Translations under genes and position numbers: made by a program | In this document: positions 1 to 8,986 of the stretch, piece by piece | How the letters are laid out: every line of letters starts with the position of its first letter | Numbering within the stretch: the first letter of the stretch is position 1 | Notes under the pieces: generated by a model | Seen by the model: the letters and a program-made list of their open reading frames with translations, nothing else | What the model was told of the DNA's origin: nothing | Databases searched by the model: none | NCBI RefSeq assembly: GCF_023078275.1 | Contig: NC_062979.1 | Coordinates: 19,201,848-19,265,847, forward strand | Direction of reading: 5' to 3' | Length of the DNA: 64,000 nt | Source of the DNA: Leguminivora glycinivorella | Taxonomy: Eukaryota; Arthropoda; Insecta; Lepidoptera; Tortricidae

Positions 1-966
1 GAGCTCTCTAGCGCACATGAAGAAATAACGCGACTGAACCTCGAAGTTACTGACCTAAAGAAAACTGTTGAGACGTGTCAAAAAGGTATAAGTTCATACA
101 AAAAAATATTATGTGACGCTACCCCAAAAAAATCAAAAACAAATAAAAAAGCTTCCAAGCCAAGAAAATTGTCCGGTGATCTAGGAAAATCTAGTAGTCC
201 GACGTCATCATTAAGGTTAGAAACTGAATTAGATTCTCTACAAAAACCTGAAACGAATAATGCAGATACGCCAGGCACAGTTTGTAATAAAAATGAGACA
301 AATATATGTGAAACAGACACAAAAAAGGACGGATCTGCTTTAATGTCAACAAACCAAGCAATTATTTTAAGTAGTAATAAAAAAAGCCAGACACTACGCA
401 TCGCAAAAAACACGTTCTCACAGAATACACAAATCTGCCACTATATTAAAGCAAACTGTAATACAGAAGTGTTACTGAATGGAATAGAACAGAAAACAAA
501 TCTACTCACAAAACAGGATTTCTGTATTATATTCATTGGAGAGGAGGATTTTAAAAGCTCTAAGGACTATCATAGTCTAGTAATTCATATTAGAGAAAAA
601 TTGATACACTTAAAAAATACCAATGTCATTTTATGTTTGCCGACATACAAGTGTAGCAATGCCAGTCGCCTCTACAATTGGCGGATTGAACTTTTTAATC
701 ACCTGCTCTACCTGGATATTTGCACACACGGTCATGCTTATCTTATTGACTCCAATGAACGTCTTACATATGAGTATGACATGTTCCATAAAATCTCAGG
801 AGACATAAATAACCGTGGTATGCAATGTATTTTCAAACAGATTGATGAAGCAATTCATGACATTAGAAACAGAGATCTAGATTACGAGAATCGAAGTGAC
901 AATGAATCTAATTCTATTAACAATTCGGTCTCTGAAACGGAGGAACAACAGTTTTTTCGTACCTAA
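1..966 (+). CDS. LINE ORF1 protein, C-terminal part (coiled coil plus esterase-like region)
   Basis: The frame is open from base 1 to the TAA at 964-966, so the start codon is outside the window; the in-window TTG at 169 is not a convincing start. The first 30 or so residues have heptad-like Leu/Ile/Val spacing with many Glu and Lys, which suggests a coiled coil for ORF1 self-assembly. A Lys/Ser/Thr-rich low-complexity linker follows. From about nt 510 to 720 there is an alternating beta-alpha pattern (FCIIFIGEEDF, then NVILCLPTY, then a helix with NWRIELFNHLLYL) resembling the SGNH-esterase-like domain in ORF1 of some CR1 elements, but without a clear catalytic GxND. ORF1 proteins bind the element RNA as a ribonucleoprotein. 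No CCHC knuckle is seen. The last 65 nt overlap ORF2 in the +1 frame. The esterase assignment is tentative. Confidence 0.7.
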   Translation, partial: ELSSAHEEITRLNLEVTDLKKTVETCQKGISSYKKILCDATPKKSKTNKKASKPRKLSGDLGKSSSPTSSLRLETELDSLQKPETNNADTPGTVCNKNETNICETDTKKDGSALMSTNQAIILSSNKKSQTLRIAKNTFSQNTQICHYIKANCNTEVLLNGIEQKTNLLTKQDFCIIFIGEEDFKSSKDYHSLVIHIREKLIHLKNTNVILCLPTYKCSNASRLYNWRIELFNHLLYLDICTHGHAYLIDSNERLTYEYDMFHKISGDINNRGMQCIFKQIDEAIHDIRNRDLDYENRSDNESNSINNSVSETEEQQFFRT

Positions 967-3817
967 TACCTACCTGAACATTCTTCATCAAAATATTGCT
1001 GGCCTCATAAATAAGACTGACATGCTAACAATCCGTTTAAATGACTTGGAATCGGACAAAGTGAATATAGACGTAATATGTGTCACAGAACATTTCATAA
1101 TGGACGGACACGAAGACCTCTTAACGATACCGAACTATCAACTAGCAGCGTGTTTCTCGCGGAAAAGCAAACGTGGTGGATCCTGCATACTGGTCAGACA
1201 TGGACATCATTTTAAAGAACTACCAGAAATTGCGAGACACTCCGTTCCAGGAATTTTTGAATGCTGTGCCGTGGAATTGACTGCCCAAAACACTATAGTT
1301 GTTTGTATATACAGAACTCCGAGTTTTAGCAATTTGACTCTATTTTATGAAAAACTTGACATTATTTTGAAAAAAATATGCTTTAATGTTAATAATAAAA
1401 TTATTTTATGTGGAGATTTTAATATTGACATAATGAAAAATAATTATTTATCTCTACAATTTGAATATTTTCTTTTAGGATTTAATTTAAGCCTAGAAAT
1501 AAGACAGCCAACTCGACTATGTAGTAATACGTGTATAGACAACTTTGCACACAACATAAAACAAGGTCAAAAAAGTCATGTTTATGATTTTGGCCTATCA
1601 GATCACACTGCGCAAGTTTTTAAATGTCCTGAAAACAAAATAAAGAGAACTCTTTCATGGCGCGTTATAAGACGAAATTACAGCCAAAAAAATTTAGAAA
1701 TCTTTAAGGAACATTTAGAGTGTTTGTCCTTTTCTAACGTATATAGCACTAAAGATCCTAATGTTGCCTATAATAATTTTCTCGATGACTTCCAATTGCT
1801 TTATAATTTATGTTTCCCGATAACAATTGTGACGATTAAGACAAATAAAAAAATTAAATGGCTCTCAAAGGGCATAAAAGCATGTAGTAAGAAACAAAGA
1901 CAACTCCTTTGGCAATGTCGTCACGGGCCTACCAGTGCCAACAAATTAATTTTTAAAAACTACACTCAAACATATAAAAAAATAATAAAACAAACACAGA
2001 AAGCGCAAAATAACTTTAAAATTGCCACAGCAAAAAACAAGTCAAAGGCAACCTGGCAGGTTATAAACTCTACTAAGTCTTGTTATAAAAATGAAGACAT
2101 TGTCAAGTTAAAATCCGAAGGAAATATTGTAACAAAACCTAAAGACGTAGCAAACATATTAAACGACCATTTTATAGAATGTGTACAAAACTTGCCAGAG
2201 AACGAAGTCCAAAAGTGTACAATTTCTAAGAACGTACATTCAATGTTTATGGCTCCATCCACAGACCATGATATTAAGTTAATAGTTAATAATTTACGAA
2301 ACACTAGAAGTGTGGGCTTTGACCAAATTAGCACAAATGTAATCAAATATGTATGTGATACAATAGCCCCCCACCTCAGCCACATACTAAATCTGTGCAT
2401 TGACACGGGTATATATCCCGATAAGTTAAAGACTTCGATAGTCAAGCCTTTATATAAAAAAGGTGATAAAGAGAGCCCTCAGAACTATCGACCAATAGCC
2501 TTAATACCAGTTTTTTCAAAAGTGTTTGAAAGATATATCTATCAATCATTATATAGTTTTTTTGACACTTTCAAGTTATTATGTAAAGAACAAAAAGGTT
2601 TCAGAAAAGATACTAATATAAATATGGCGATATATGATCTGATACATAATGTTATGGAATGCGTTGATAAGAAAATACCGATATGTGCTGTATTTACAGA
2701 CATGACAAAAGCTTTCGACCATGTCGATCATGACACGTTACTTCGCAAACTTAATTGTTACGGCATTAGAGGAAATGTATTAAATCTTATCAGATCATAT
2801 CTTGCCAATAGGTTACAATACACTGAAGTAACTCAAAGTTGTATTAAAAGTAAAACAGACAAGGTTTACTTATCCGATGCAAGATGCGTAAAATATGGAG
2901 TGCCACAGGGAAGTGTCCTGGGTCCTTTGTTGTTCCTGATTTATATAAACGATCTGCCCACAGCCATCGATCACCCAATGATTTTATTTGCGGATGATAG
3001 TACTTCTATTATAAAATGTAATGATATTGATAATTATGAAAATGATATTAATACTGTAATCAATGACATAATAATGTGGCTTAACAATAATAACCTAGTA
3101 ATTAATCTAACAAAAACTAATTTAATGCATTTTTATCAACGAATTACTCCGAAAGACATTAATGTTAATTATGAAGGGACCAAAATCGATACGGTAGAAG
3201 TTACTAAATTTTTGGGTTTATACATTGATAGTCAACTTACCTGGAAATATCATGTAAGTGAAATTTGTAAAAAATTAAGCAAATCAGCATTCGCTCTACA
3301 TAAGCTTTCGAAAATAGTAAGTAAGGAATCTTTACTTGTAGCTTACAACGGTCTTGTTGCATCAACACTAAGATATGGAATCATATTTTGGGGCAATTCA
3401 GTTGATAAAGATACAGCGTTTATAGTACAGAAGAGATGTGTAAGGGCAATGTGTGGGCTAAAAGTGTTAGATAGCTGCATTCCATATTTTAGATCGCTAA
3501 GTATACTGACCTTGCCCAGTTTATACATTCTGGAAATTGCTATTTTTGTTAAATGTAATCCACAATTATATGAAAAAATTGCTGACATTCGAAGACTCCC
3601 GGTAAGACCTCAGTATGAAAATGCATTGCGTAATAAAGCTTGTCACACAGCCTTAGTACGAAAAAGTCTGTTGGGAATGGCCCCACAAATATTTAACAAA
3701 ATACCAGACCATATTAAAATATTAAAACTTGGAAAGTTCAAGACAGAACTTAAATTGTTATTAATTAGAAAATGTTATTACAGTGTACAACAATTCCTAA
3801 ATGATATTGACTTATAA
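902..3817 (+). CDS. LINE ORF2: AP endonuclease and reverse transcriptase, apparently intact
   Basis: Counting from a GTG at 896, endonuclease motifs are NILHQNIAGL near residue 28, a catalytic Glu in VTEHF, GDFN at 173-176 and SDH at 235-237. The RT has IVKPLYKKGD and NYRPIAL (fingers), FTDMTKAFDHVDH with catalytic Asp at 602, YGVPQGSVLGPLLFLIYIND, and FADD with Asp at 700-701. FLGLYIDSQLTW and the Cys/Leu-rich C-terminal block common in CR1/Jockey LINEs come next. No stop or frameshift is present. The enzyme nicks target DNA and primes reverse transcription of the element RNA in the nucleus. The first ATG is at 902, inside ORF1; translation may use reinitiation or a +1 shift near the T6 run at about 952-957, just before the endonuclease begins. 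The length (about 970 residues) is normal for the group. Confidence 0.92.
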   Translation: MNLILLTIRSLKRRNNSFFVPNTYLNILHQNIAGLINKTDMLTIRLNDLESDKVNIDVICVTEHFIMDGHEDLLTIPNYQLAACFSRKSKRGGSCILVRHGHHFKELPEIARHSVPGIFECCAVELTAQNTIVVCIYRTPSFSNLTLFYEKLDIILKKICFNVNNKIILCGDFNIDIMKNNYLSLQFEYFLLGFNLSLEIRQPTRLCSNTCIDNFAHNIKQGQKSHVYDFGLSDHTAQVFKCPENKIKRTLSWRVIRRNYSQKNLEIFKEHLECLSFSNVYSTKDPNVAYNNFLDDFQLLYNLCFPITIVTIKTNKKIKWLSKGIKACSKKQRQLLWQCRHGPTSANKLIFKNYTQTYKKIIKQTQKAQNNFKIATAKNKSKATWQVINSTKSCYKNEDIVKLKSEGNIVTKPKDVANILNDHFIECVQNLPENEVQKCTISKNVHSMFMAPSTDHDIKLIVNNLRNTRSVGFDQISTNVIKYVCDTIAPHLSHILNLCIDTGIYPDKLKTSIVKPLYKKGDKESPQNYRPIALIPVFSKVFERYIYQSLYSFFDTFKLLCKEQKGFRKDTNINMAIYDLIHNVMECVDKKIPICAVFTDMTKAFDHVDHDTLLRKLNCYGIRGNVLNLIRSYLANRLQYTEVTQSCIKSKTDKVYLSDARCVKYGVPQGSVLGPLLFLIYINDLPTAIDHPMILFADDSTSIIKCNDIDNYENDINTVINDIIMWLNNNNLVINLTKTNLMHFYQRITPKDINVNYEGTKIDTVEVTKFLGLYIDSQLTWKYHVSEICKKLSKSAFALHKLSKIVSKESLLVAYNGLVASTLRYGIIFWGNSVDKDTAFIVQKRCVRAMCGLKVLDSCIPYFRSLSILTLPSLYILEIAIFVKCNPQLYEKIADIRRLPVRPQYENALRNKACHTALVRKSLLGMAPQIFNKIPDHIKILKLGKFKTELKLLLIRKCYYSVQQFLNDIDL

Positions 3818-4163
3818 TTTATTACACTAAATTTATTTTTAATCTTTTGACATGTTATTACTATTATTATTAATTTTTTTGTTTTTTTTATATATTCATA
3901 TATTTATTAAATTTGAATACTGTATTTGACGAAGCAATTGTTTTTTGTATTAGCACTTCAATATCGTTTGCATAAATTTCTGGTTGTGTAGTATTTTGTT
4001 AAGCATGAATTATATCTTGTAATTACGCATGATTAATATAAGGAAATAGTCGTACGCCAGCAGGCAAAACATAGTGTTACTGACATATTTATTTATAAGA
4101 CCAAATTTTTGTATTACCTATGTTTAACGAATAAAAATGATTCTGATTCTGATTCTGATTCTG

Positions 4164-4267
4164 ACAAATATATATGCTCATCACACAAATAAATGCCCTT
4201 ACCGGGATTCCAACCCAGGACCGCGACAGCAGGCAGGGTCACTAGCGACTGAGCCAGACCGGTCGTC
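4164..4267 (-). mobile_element. SINE-A (tRNA-derived), truncated copy joined to the LINE tail
   Basis: Read on the minus strand this is the tRNA-like head and start of the body of the SINE family seen complete at 17716-17980. The head is present (GACGACCGGTCTGGCTCAG), but the B box has a base change (GGTTGGAATCC). The body stops exactly where the upstream LINE's hexamer tail begins, so the body's distal part and the TTTA tail are missing. Confidence 0.8.
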
Positions 4268-4410
4268 AATTGTAGATGATTGTTATGGAGTTGATTTCGT
4301 CAGTTGTAGTAAGTAGATTAGAAAAGTAATCTTCTAGATTAAATATTTGTAATTTAAACCATGTATGTTGTGGAAATGAATAAAGTTTTTATCTATCTAT
4401 CTATCTATTT
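4268..4410 (+). repeat. Retroposon 3' end with (ATCT)n tail
   Basis: AT-rich sequence ends in GAAATGAATAAAG, a polyadenylation-like signal, followed by about four and a half ATCT repeats at 4391-4408. This is the usual 3' terminus of an insect LINE or SINE. No coding remnant is visible, so the family is not assigned. Confidence 0.45.
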
Positions 4411-4470
4411 TTTTAACTTAATAGTTAAACTTAAGTCTAAGTTTTTAACTTAATAGTTAAAAAAATATTT

Positions 4471-4668
4471 CTTACGGATAGGTGGGCCGTGGGTAACACA
4501 GCCAAGTGGTTGCCGACGTAGAAACGTGGGCAGGGTAAGCCCAGGCAAAGATGGCGGGACGACCTTGACGACTTCCTAAATAACTGGCCGGAAGTAACGG
4601 AGAATCGGGAATTATGGAGAGCCAGGGGAGAGGCCTTTGCCCAGCAGTGGGACACTCCAATAGGGTAA
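4471..4668 (+). pseudogene. RTE-clade LINE, C-terminal fragment 1
   Basis: The plus frame ending at the TAA at 4666-4668 reads QRWRDDLDDFLNNWPEV then LWRARGEAFAQQWD, the hallmark C-terminus of RTE-like reverse transcriptases in Lepidoptera. The 5' side is degenerate. A poly(A)-like run (4670-4679) follows. It is the first of two tandem RTE ends and is too short to encode activity. Confidence 0.75.
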
Positions 4669-4691
4669 GAAAAAAAAAAGTTTAAAAAAAA

Positions 4692-4913
4692 TATTTTGGC
4701 CACGTCTGTCGCATGCCGGATGACTTATGGGCCAAGAATACCACGCAGTGGGAGCCTCTCGAGTCAAATCGAGGATCCGGCAGACCTCGTCGGCGATGGC
4801 GGGATAACTTAGACTCCTTTTTGAGAGACTGGTCAGTTGTCGCACAAAACCAAGAGGAATGGAAAAAGAGGGGGGAGGCCTTTGCCCAGCAGTGGGACAC
4901 AATAGGCTCATAA
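4692..4913 (+). pseudogene. RTE-clade LINE, C-terminal fragment 2
   Basis: The frame runs from YFGHVCRMPDDLWAK through SGRPRRRWRDNLDSFL to GEAFAQQWDTIGS and a stop at 4911-4913. The order GHV, then GRPxxRW, then EAFxQQW is the conserved end of RTE ORF2. Sequence differs clearly from fragment 1, so this is a separate insertion or subfamily and not a recent duplication. The stop codon starts the (TAA)n tail. Both pieces are severely 5'-truncated, as is common for RTE. Confidence 0.8.
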
Positions 4914-4926
4914 TAATAATAATAAT
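4911..4926 (+). repeat. (TAA)n tail of the RTE fragment, insertion site of the next LINE
   Basis: Five TAA units directly follow the RTE reading frame, and the next retrotransposon begins within a few bases. A second short ATAATAAT stretch lies at the other end of that element, near 6175-6183. Confidence 0.75.
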
Positions 4927-6183
4927 TTAGACTGAACTGGACGCCCTGGATCGGAGGGTCCGCTCACTGCTTACCACACACCGTATGTTACACCCGCGCT
5001 CGTCTGTTATGAGATTGTACATCCCACGGAAGTGCGGAGGTCGAGGCTTCCTAAACGCCAAAGATCTTCACAACCGTGAGGTGTACAATCTCAGGAATTA
5101 CTTCCTTAACAACGAGTGTGGGATGCATCGTGATGTGGTGGCAATGGACGGAAACCTCACGCCGCTCTCCTTGGCGAAACAGAACTGGCGCAAACCTGTG
5201 GTACTAAGTACTGCGGACCGCAAGGCGGTATGGGAGAGCAAGCAGCTACACGGTCGGTTCTACAAGGCCCTCACGGGACCCGATGTAGATCTGCTCGCAT
5301 CGGTGAACTGGTTACGATTCGGGGACCTCTTCGGAGAAACCGAGGGTTTTGCCTGTGCAATTGCGGACGAAGTTATGATGACGAACAACTACCGGAAATA
5401 TATCCTGAAGGACGGTACGGTCGACATTTGTCGGGCATGCCGCCGTCCCGGAGAGTCACTCAGGCATATCATTTCCGGTTGTTCTCATCTAGCTAACGGC
5501 GAGTACTTGCACAGACATAATCTCGTAGCCAGGATCATTCACCAGCAACTTGCTCTTCAATACGGCCTTGTGGACCGCGAAGTACCGTACTACAAGTACT
5601 TACCTGCGCCAGTTCTCGAAAATGGTCGTGCCACGCTCTATTGGGATCGATCTATTATCACTGACAGGACTATTGTAGCCAATAAGCCTGACATTGTGAT
5701 AATAGATCGACTGCAACGCCGGGCAGTGCTCGTTGACATCACCATCCCCCATGATGAGAATCTCGTGAAAGCCGAGAAGGACAAGTCCAGTAAGTACCTA
5801 GACTTGGCTCACGAGATAACCGCCATGTGGGATGTTGAATCAACGATCATTGTTCCGATAGTCGTTTCAGCGAACGGTCTCATAGCGAAGAGTCTCGACC
5901 AACATCTTAAGAGACTCTCGCTAGGTGGCTGGATCAAGGGCCAGATGCAGAAGGCGGTGATCCTGGACACAGCGCGGATAGTTCGACGGTTCCTCTCTCT
6001 GCAGCCCTAACCACCGGCAGCTTGGGCCCTGCCCCGCTGCTGGCGGCACCCTAGGTTAGGTTTTTTATAATATGTTTATATGTTTTTATATTGTTTTGTA
6101 AGTGTTTTTTTTTTATTTTACTTTTATACTCATATTGTAAAAAACCTAGCATAAGAAAAAAGATAAATAAAGGAAATAATAAT
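4927..6183 (+). mobile_element. R4/Dong-type LINE, 5'-truncated
   Basis: The element keeps only the end of its single ORF (thumb region plus endonuclease) and a 3' UTR of about 170 bp. It is embedded in TAA repeats. Dong of Bombyx mori, in the R4 clade, is known for insertion in TAA microsatellites, which agrees with the protein evidence. The reverse transcriptase core is missing. Confidence 0.7.
4931..6010 (+). pseudogene. R4/Dong-like ORF C-terminus with zinc knuckle and restriction-like endonuclease
   Basis: The frame is open from 4931 (after a TAG at 4928-4930) to 6010 and would start at the truncation point, so the ATG at 4985 is not the original start. Motifs counted from 4985: RLYIPRKCGGRGF near residue 10 is the thumb-region signature of RLE LINEs. 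A CCHC knuckle has C149, C152, H161 and C166. A PD-(D/E)xK-type nuclease follows: KPDIVIID with D236, AVLVDITIP with D251, then EKDKSSKY with the lysine. In intact relatives this nuclease cuts the target site before reverse transcription. There are no internal stops in 360 codons, so the insertion is young. Without the RT it cannot self-propagate. Neighbouring LINEs use AP endonucleases, so two targeting mechanisms meet here. The R4 assignment over R2/NeSL rests on overall resemblance and TAA targeting. Confidence 0.78.
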
Positions 6184-6970
6184 TTCTGCGGCTCGCCGAT
6201 ATGTCCAAGCCCTAACTGCTAGTTTCCTCGTTCAAACTTTTTATGAATGAAGTTCTCCTTCACGTCAAAACTCTATCGACCGTTAAAGATGTATCTTTTA
6301 ACTCCTATATTATACAGAGTGTATTATTAAGTCGGTTATTGAGATAAGATTAAGTTGTTAGGCAAACTTAATGGGGTTGTTTATTTTGCATGTTTTTATT
6401 TAATTTTATCATAAAAAAAAAATTTGTAGCAGTGGAGTGCTTATTATTTCAATCCACAAACAGTTGAAAACTACGAGTTAAAACTATTTCATTATCACCT
6501 TTAGAACATTGATTATTTTATTTTATTTATTTAGGTAATTACAAACAAAAATCTCTAATTAATTTACACAGTATCGTTAAACCAATACGGTTTGTCTCGA
6601 TACCTATGATCATCTGAAATGATAGTACTGGCTTTTAGTAGCAAATAAAGTTTTACAAATATTCTGTAAACAGGACTTTCAAGTCATCTACTATCCTCTA
6701 AAACGAAGGTACTTTCCTATTTTTTTTTTATTTCGCAACCTTAAAGTTATCGGACGTTAAAAAAACACCGTGTATGAACATCCCATCTTTTCCGTTCCTT
6801 TTGAAACTTGGTGTAGTTTCCGCTTAGGACCCATTTCGACAACATTGTATTGTCACCGTTGGCAAGTGGATAAAATATGACCAAACTTGCACCAATAAAT
6901 GTAAGGAGAACTTGAGACGATCGTATCGCTTCCGCATTTTATGATACAGAGGTTCTATACACCGTGTTTT
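6184..6970. other. Unassigned AT-rich stretch
   Basis: No supported gene. Two short ACACCGTGT words, at about 6764 and 6959, match the terminus of the MITE at 7160-7530, so remnants of that family may be present. Confidence 0.3.
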
Positions 6971-7126
6971 ATTAAACATGTAATCGGGTAACTCACGTAA
7001 AATTGTCAAAGGTAGCTCGACATGTTTCGCTCCGTAACGAGGAGCATTTTCATTGAGCACGCGCGATGCCCATGGTATCCCGACGCAGACCATGTGAGTG
7101 TGAGTTACCCATTTTACATGTTTAAT
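6971..7126. mobile_element. Fold-back element, CGACATGTTTCG family, copy 1
   Basis: ATTAAACATGTAATCGGGTA at the left end is the imperfect reverse complement of the right end, TGAGTTACCCATTTTACATG with TTTAAT. CGACATGTTTCGCTCC lies inside. The same outer and inner words occur in the larger hairpin at 29511-29699. Confidence 0.6.
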
Positions 7127-7159
7127 ATGTCAGTGTCTCACGGTAGTTTAATTATTAAA

Positions 7160-7530
7160 ACACCGTGCTTTTTTTGTTTTCCGTTAAATTCGACACGTCG
7201 TATGGTTTGTTATCAGGAACAACCCTGTATATCACTTTTTATACGTAAAAAAATTTTTTCATCGTTTTCATACATAATAAATGAATTAATTTGTATGTGA
7301 AACCCTTAAGAATAATATCCAAGTTAGTGACAAGTTACTGACGGCACATGTCAAAACAAATAAAATAACATTAAAAAGTGGTAAAGGCTGTCACACACGT
7401 GTTCAGTAATTAATATTATATTTTTTTAATAACCGTAAAAAATAAGACACTAGTTTCTTAGAGTAATTAATTGTATTTGATCTAAAAAACCTTCCCTTAA
7501 AGTTGACGGAATTCAATAAAAGCAGGGTGT
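7160..7530. mobile_element. MITE with ACACCGTG termini, copy 1
   Basis: It begins ACACCGTG and ends GCAGGGTGT, with TTCCGTTAA and its complement TTgACGGAA a few bases inside each end. The whole 370 bp matches the copy at 40162-40541, including the internal block GGCTGTCACACACGTGTTC. It is non-coding. Confidence 0.7.
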
Positions 7531-7565
7531 ATTTCAAGGTAGAATTTTTTTATTCTTTTTTTATT

Positions 7566-7806
7566 GGGGGACACCTTACACAGATCAACCTAGCCCCAAA
7601 CTAAGCAAAGTTTGTACTATGGGTGCTAGGCGACGATATACATACTTATAATATAAATCCATACTTAAGTATATATATAGAAAACATCCATGACTCACGA
7701 ACAAATATCTGTGCTCATCACACAAATAAATGCCCTTACCGGGATTCGAACCCGGGACCGCGGCTCAGCAGGCAGGGTCACTATCAACTACGCCAGACCG
7801 GTCGTC
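7566..7806 (-). mobile_element. SINE-A, full-length copy
   Basis: The minus strand carries the tRNA-like head with B box GGTTCGAATCC, the body word GGGGCTAGGTTGATCTGTG and a T-rich end. The A-box region has one change from the copy at 17716. Confidence 0.85.
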
Positions 7807-8186
7807 AAATATTCACAATAAGATCAACGAAAAACCGTAGTAACAGGTACGCGTAGCAAGTGCAATGTATTTCAGAGCATTCAAAACTAAAGTTAGCCTA
7901 CACGGTGGTTCACGTTATTCGCATGCAAATCCAAAAATGGCCGTGACAGACGGACGGACAGGTTTCATAACTTTTCCGTTTTGTCAGTTTTGGCACATTG
8001 ATATGTGGTTTAGTACGCGGTCCGTATCGTGGTTTACATAGCTTTATTTCTGATTAGTAATGTGTAGATGAGACTTTACGTGAACTCTGTATATACATCA
8101 TTATTTTATTATGTAAATGTAAATAATATTTATTTAATTACTTAGGTAAATTGTTTTTTACTAATTCCATTTTCCTCGCGTTTTTC
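7807..8186. other. No feature seen
   Basis: AT-rich sequence with short ORFs only. Nothing recognisable. Confidence 0.3.
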
Positions 8187-8345
8187 CCGTGTGGTGTAAC
8201 GGGTTAAGAACTTTACCACCCCCTTTCCTTCCGCGTGTGCCGTAGGAGTCGACTGTGGGATATGGGTTCAATTTTGACGTGGGCTAGCATTGCTTGCTAG
8301 CAACCTGTCACTGCATATCATAAATTGTGTTCTCTCAACCACACG
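8187..8345 (+). repeat. Lepidopteran dispersed repeat, CAACCTGTCACTGC type
   Basis: It contains GGTTAAGAACTTTACCACCC, CGTAGGAGTCGACTGTGGGA and CTAGCAACCTGTCACTGCAT in the order I recall from a common moth repeat. This is recalled, not searched. Confidence 0.4.
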
Positions 8346-8896
8346 TAATTTTCTAAGAGTTGCGATACTTGAGCAGTTTCATGTGCTCTGTCTCCCTCTT
8401 TGGGATATAAGCGTGAGTTTGTGTATGTGTAGGTACCTATGTACTTATTGAAACACAGATACTTACATTAGGAAATGGCAAGAAAAATGATTAAAAATGC
8501 CAGCTAGTTAAAACTAGTTAAAATAATTGTTGATTGCCTCATGCCAACATTGCATAATGTAATACCGGTAAATTCCAAATAATTTAGTGATCGCTAATCT
8601 ACCAAGCAAGCTTATTACAATGGCCGCGCGATTATTCAGCCATATTTACTGCACCTTACAAGGACAATTTATTAAAAACAATATCGTACCGCGGAACAGA
8701 CATAAGTTCTAGAAGCGTTGTTAAGAGGCAACAGAACGTAAATCGCGCACACTGTCAATTTAAATCACTTACTTTTTATAAATTAAATTGTGTATTACTG
8801 TATAAGGGACACCAATACTGGATATTCGTATCGAAATAAAATGGGCCTGAACATTAGACAATTTTTCTTTTACATGATCTGCACGGGTAGCATGGT
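8346..8896. other. No feature seen
   Basis: AT-rich, with no ORF or repeat that I can support. Confidence 0.3.
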
Positions 8897-8986
8897 CGCG
8901 CGATAGACGATAAAATATCAGGCCGTCCCTATCGCACTATTATTAAGTGCGATAGGGACGGCCAGATGTTTTATCATTTATCACGC
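8897..8986. mobile_element. Near-perfect hairpin MITE
   Basis: Arms of about 40 bp (8897-8938 and 8947-8986) surround an 8-nt centre. The inner part, GGCCGTCCCTATCGCACT, is matched perfectly by its reverse complement. The size and lack of coding capacity suggest a fold-back MITE. A hairpin RNA gene is the alternative. Confidence 0.65.

Larger units (their letters stand above)
1..4163 (+). mobile_element. CR1-like non-LTR retrotransposon, near full length, 5' end outside window
   Basis: Two overlapping ORFs in LINE order (ORF1, then endonuclease plus reverse transcriptase) are followed by about 340 bp of AT-rich 3' UTR and a short tandem tail of the hexamer TTCTGA at about 4138-4163. There is no RNase H domain and no poly(A) tail. 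A simple-sequence tail and AP endonuclease fit the CR1/L2/Daphne group better than Jockey. The clade within that group is not resolved by eye. ORF2 is uninterrupted, so the copy is young or recently active. The 5' UTR and start of ORF1 lie before base 1. Confidence 0.85.

Noticed and set aside
2083..2445. Antisense gene in the LINE
   Set aside because: Shadow frame of ORF2; all evidence supports the plus strand.
8897..8986. microRNA precursor
   Set aside because: Long near-perfect arms and tiny loop fit a palindromic MITE better, and no expression evidence is available.
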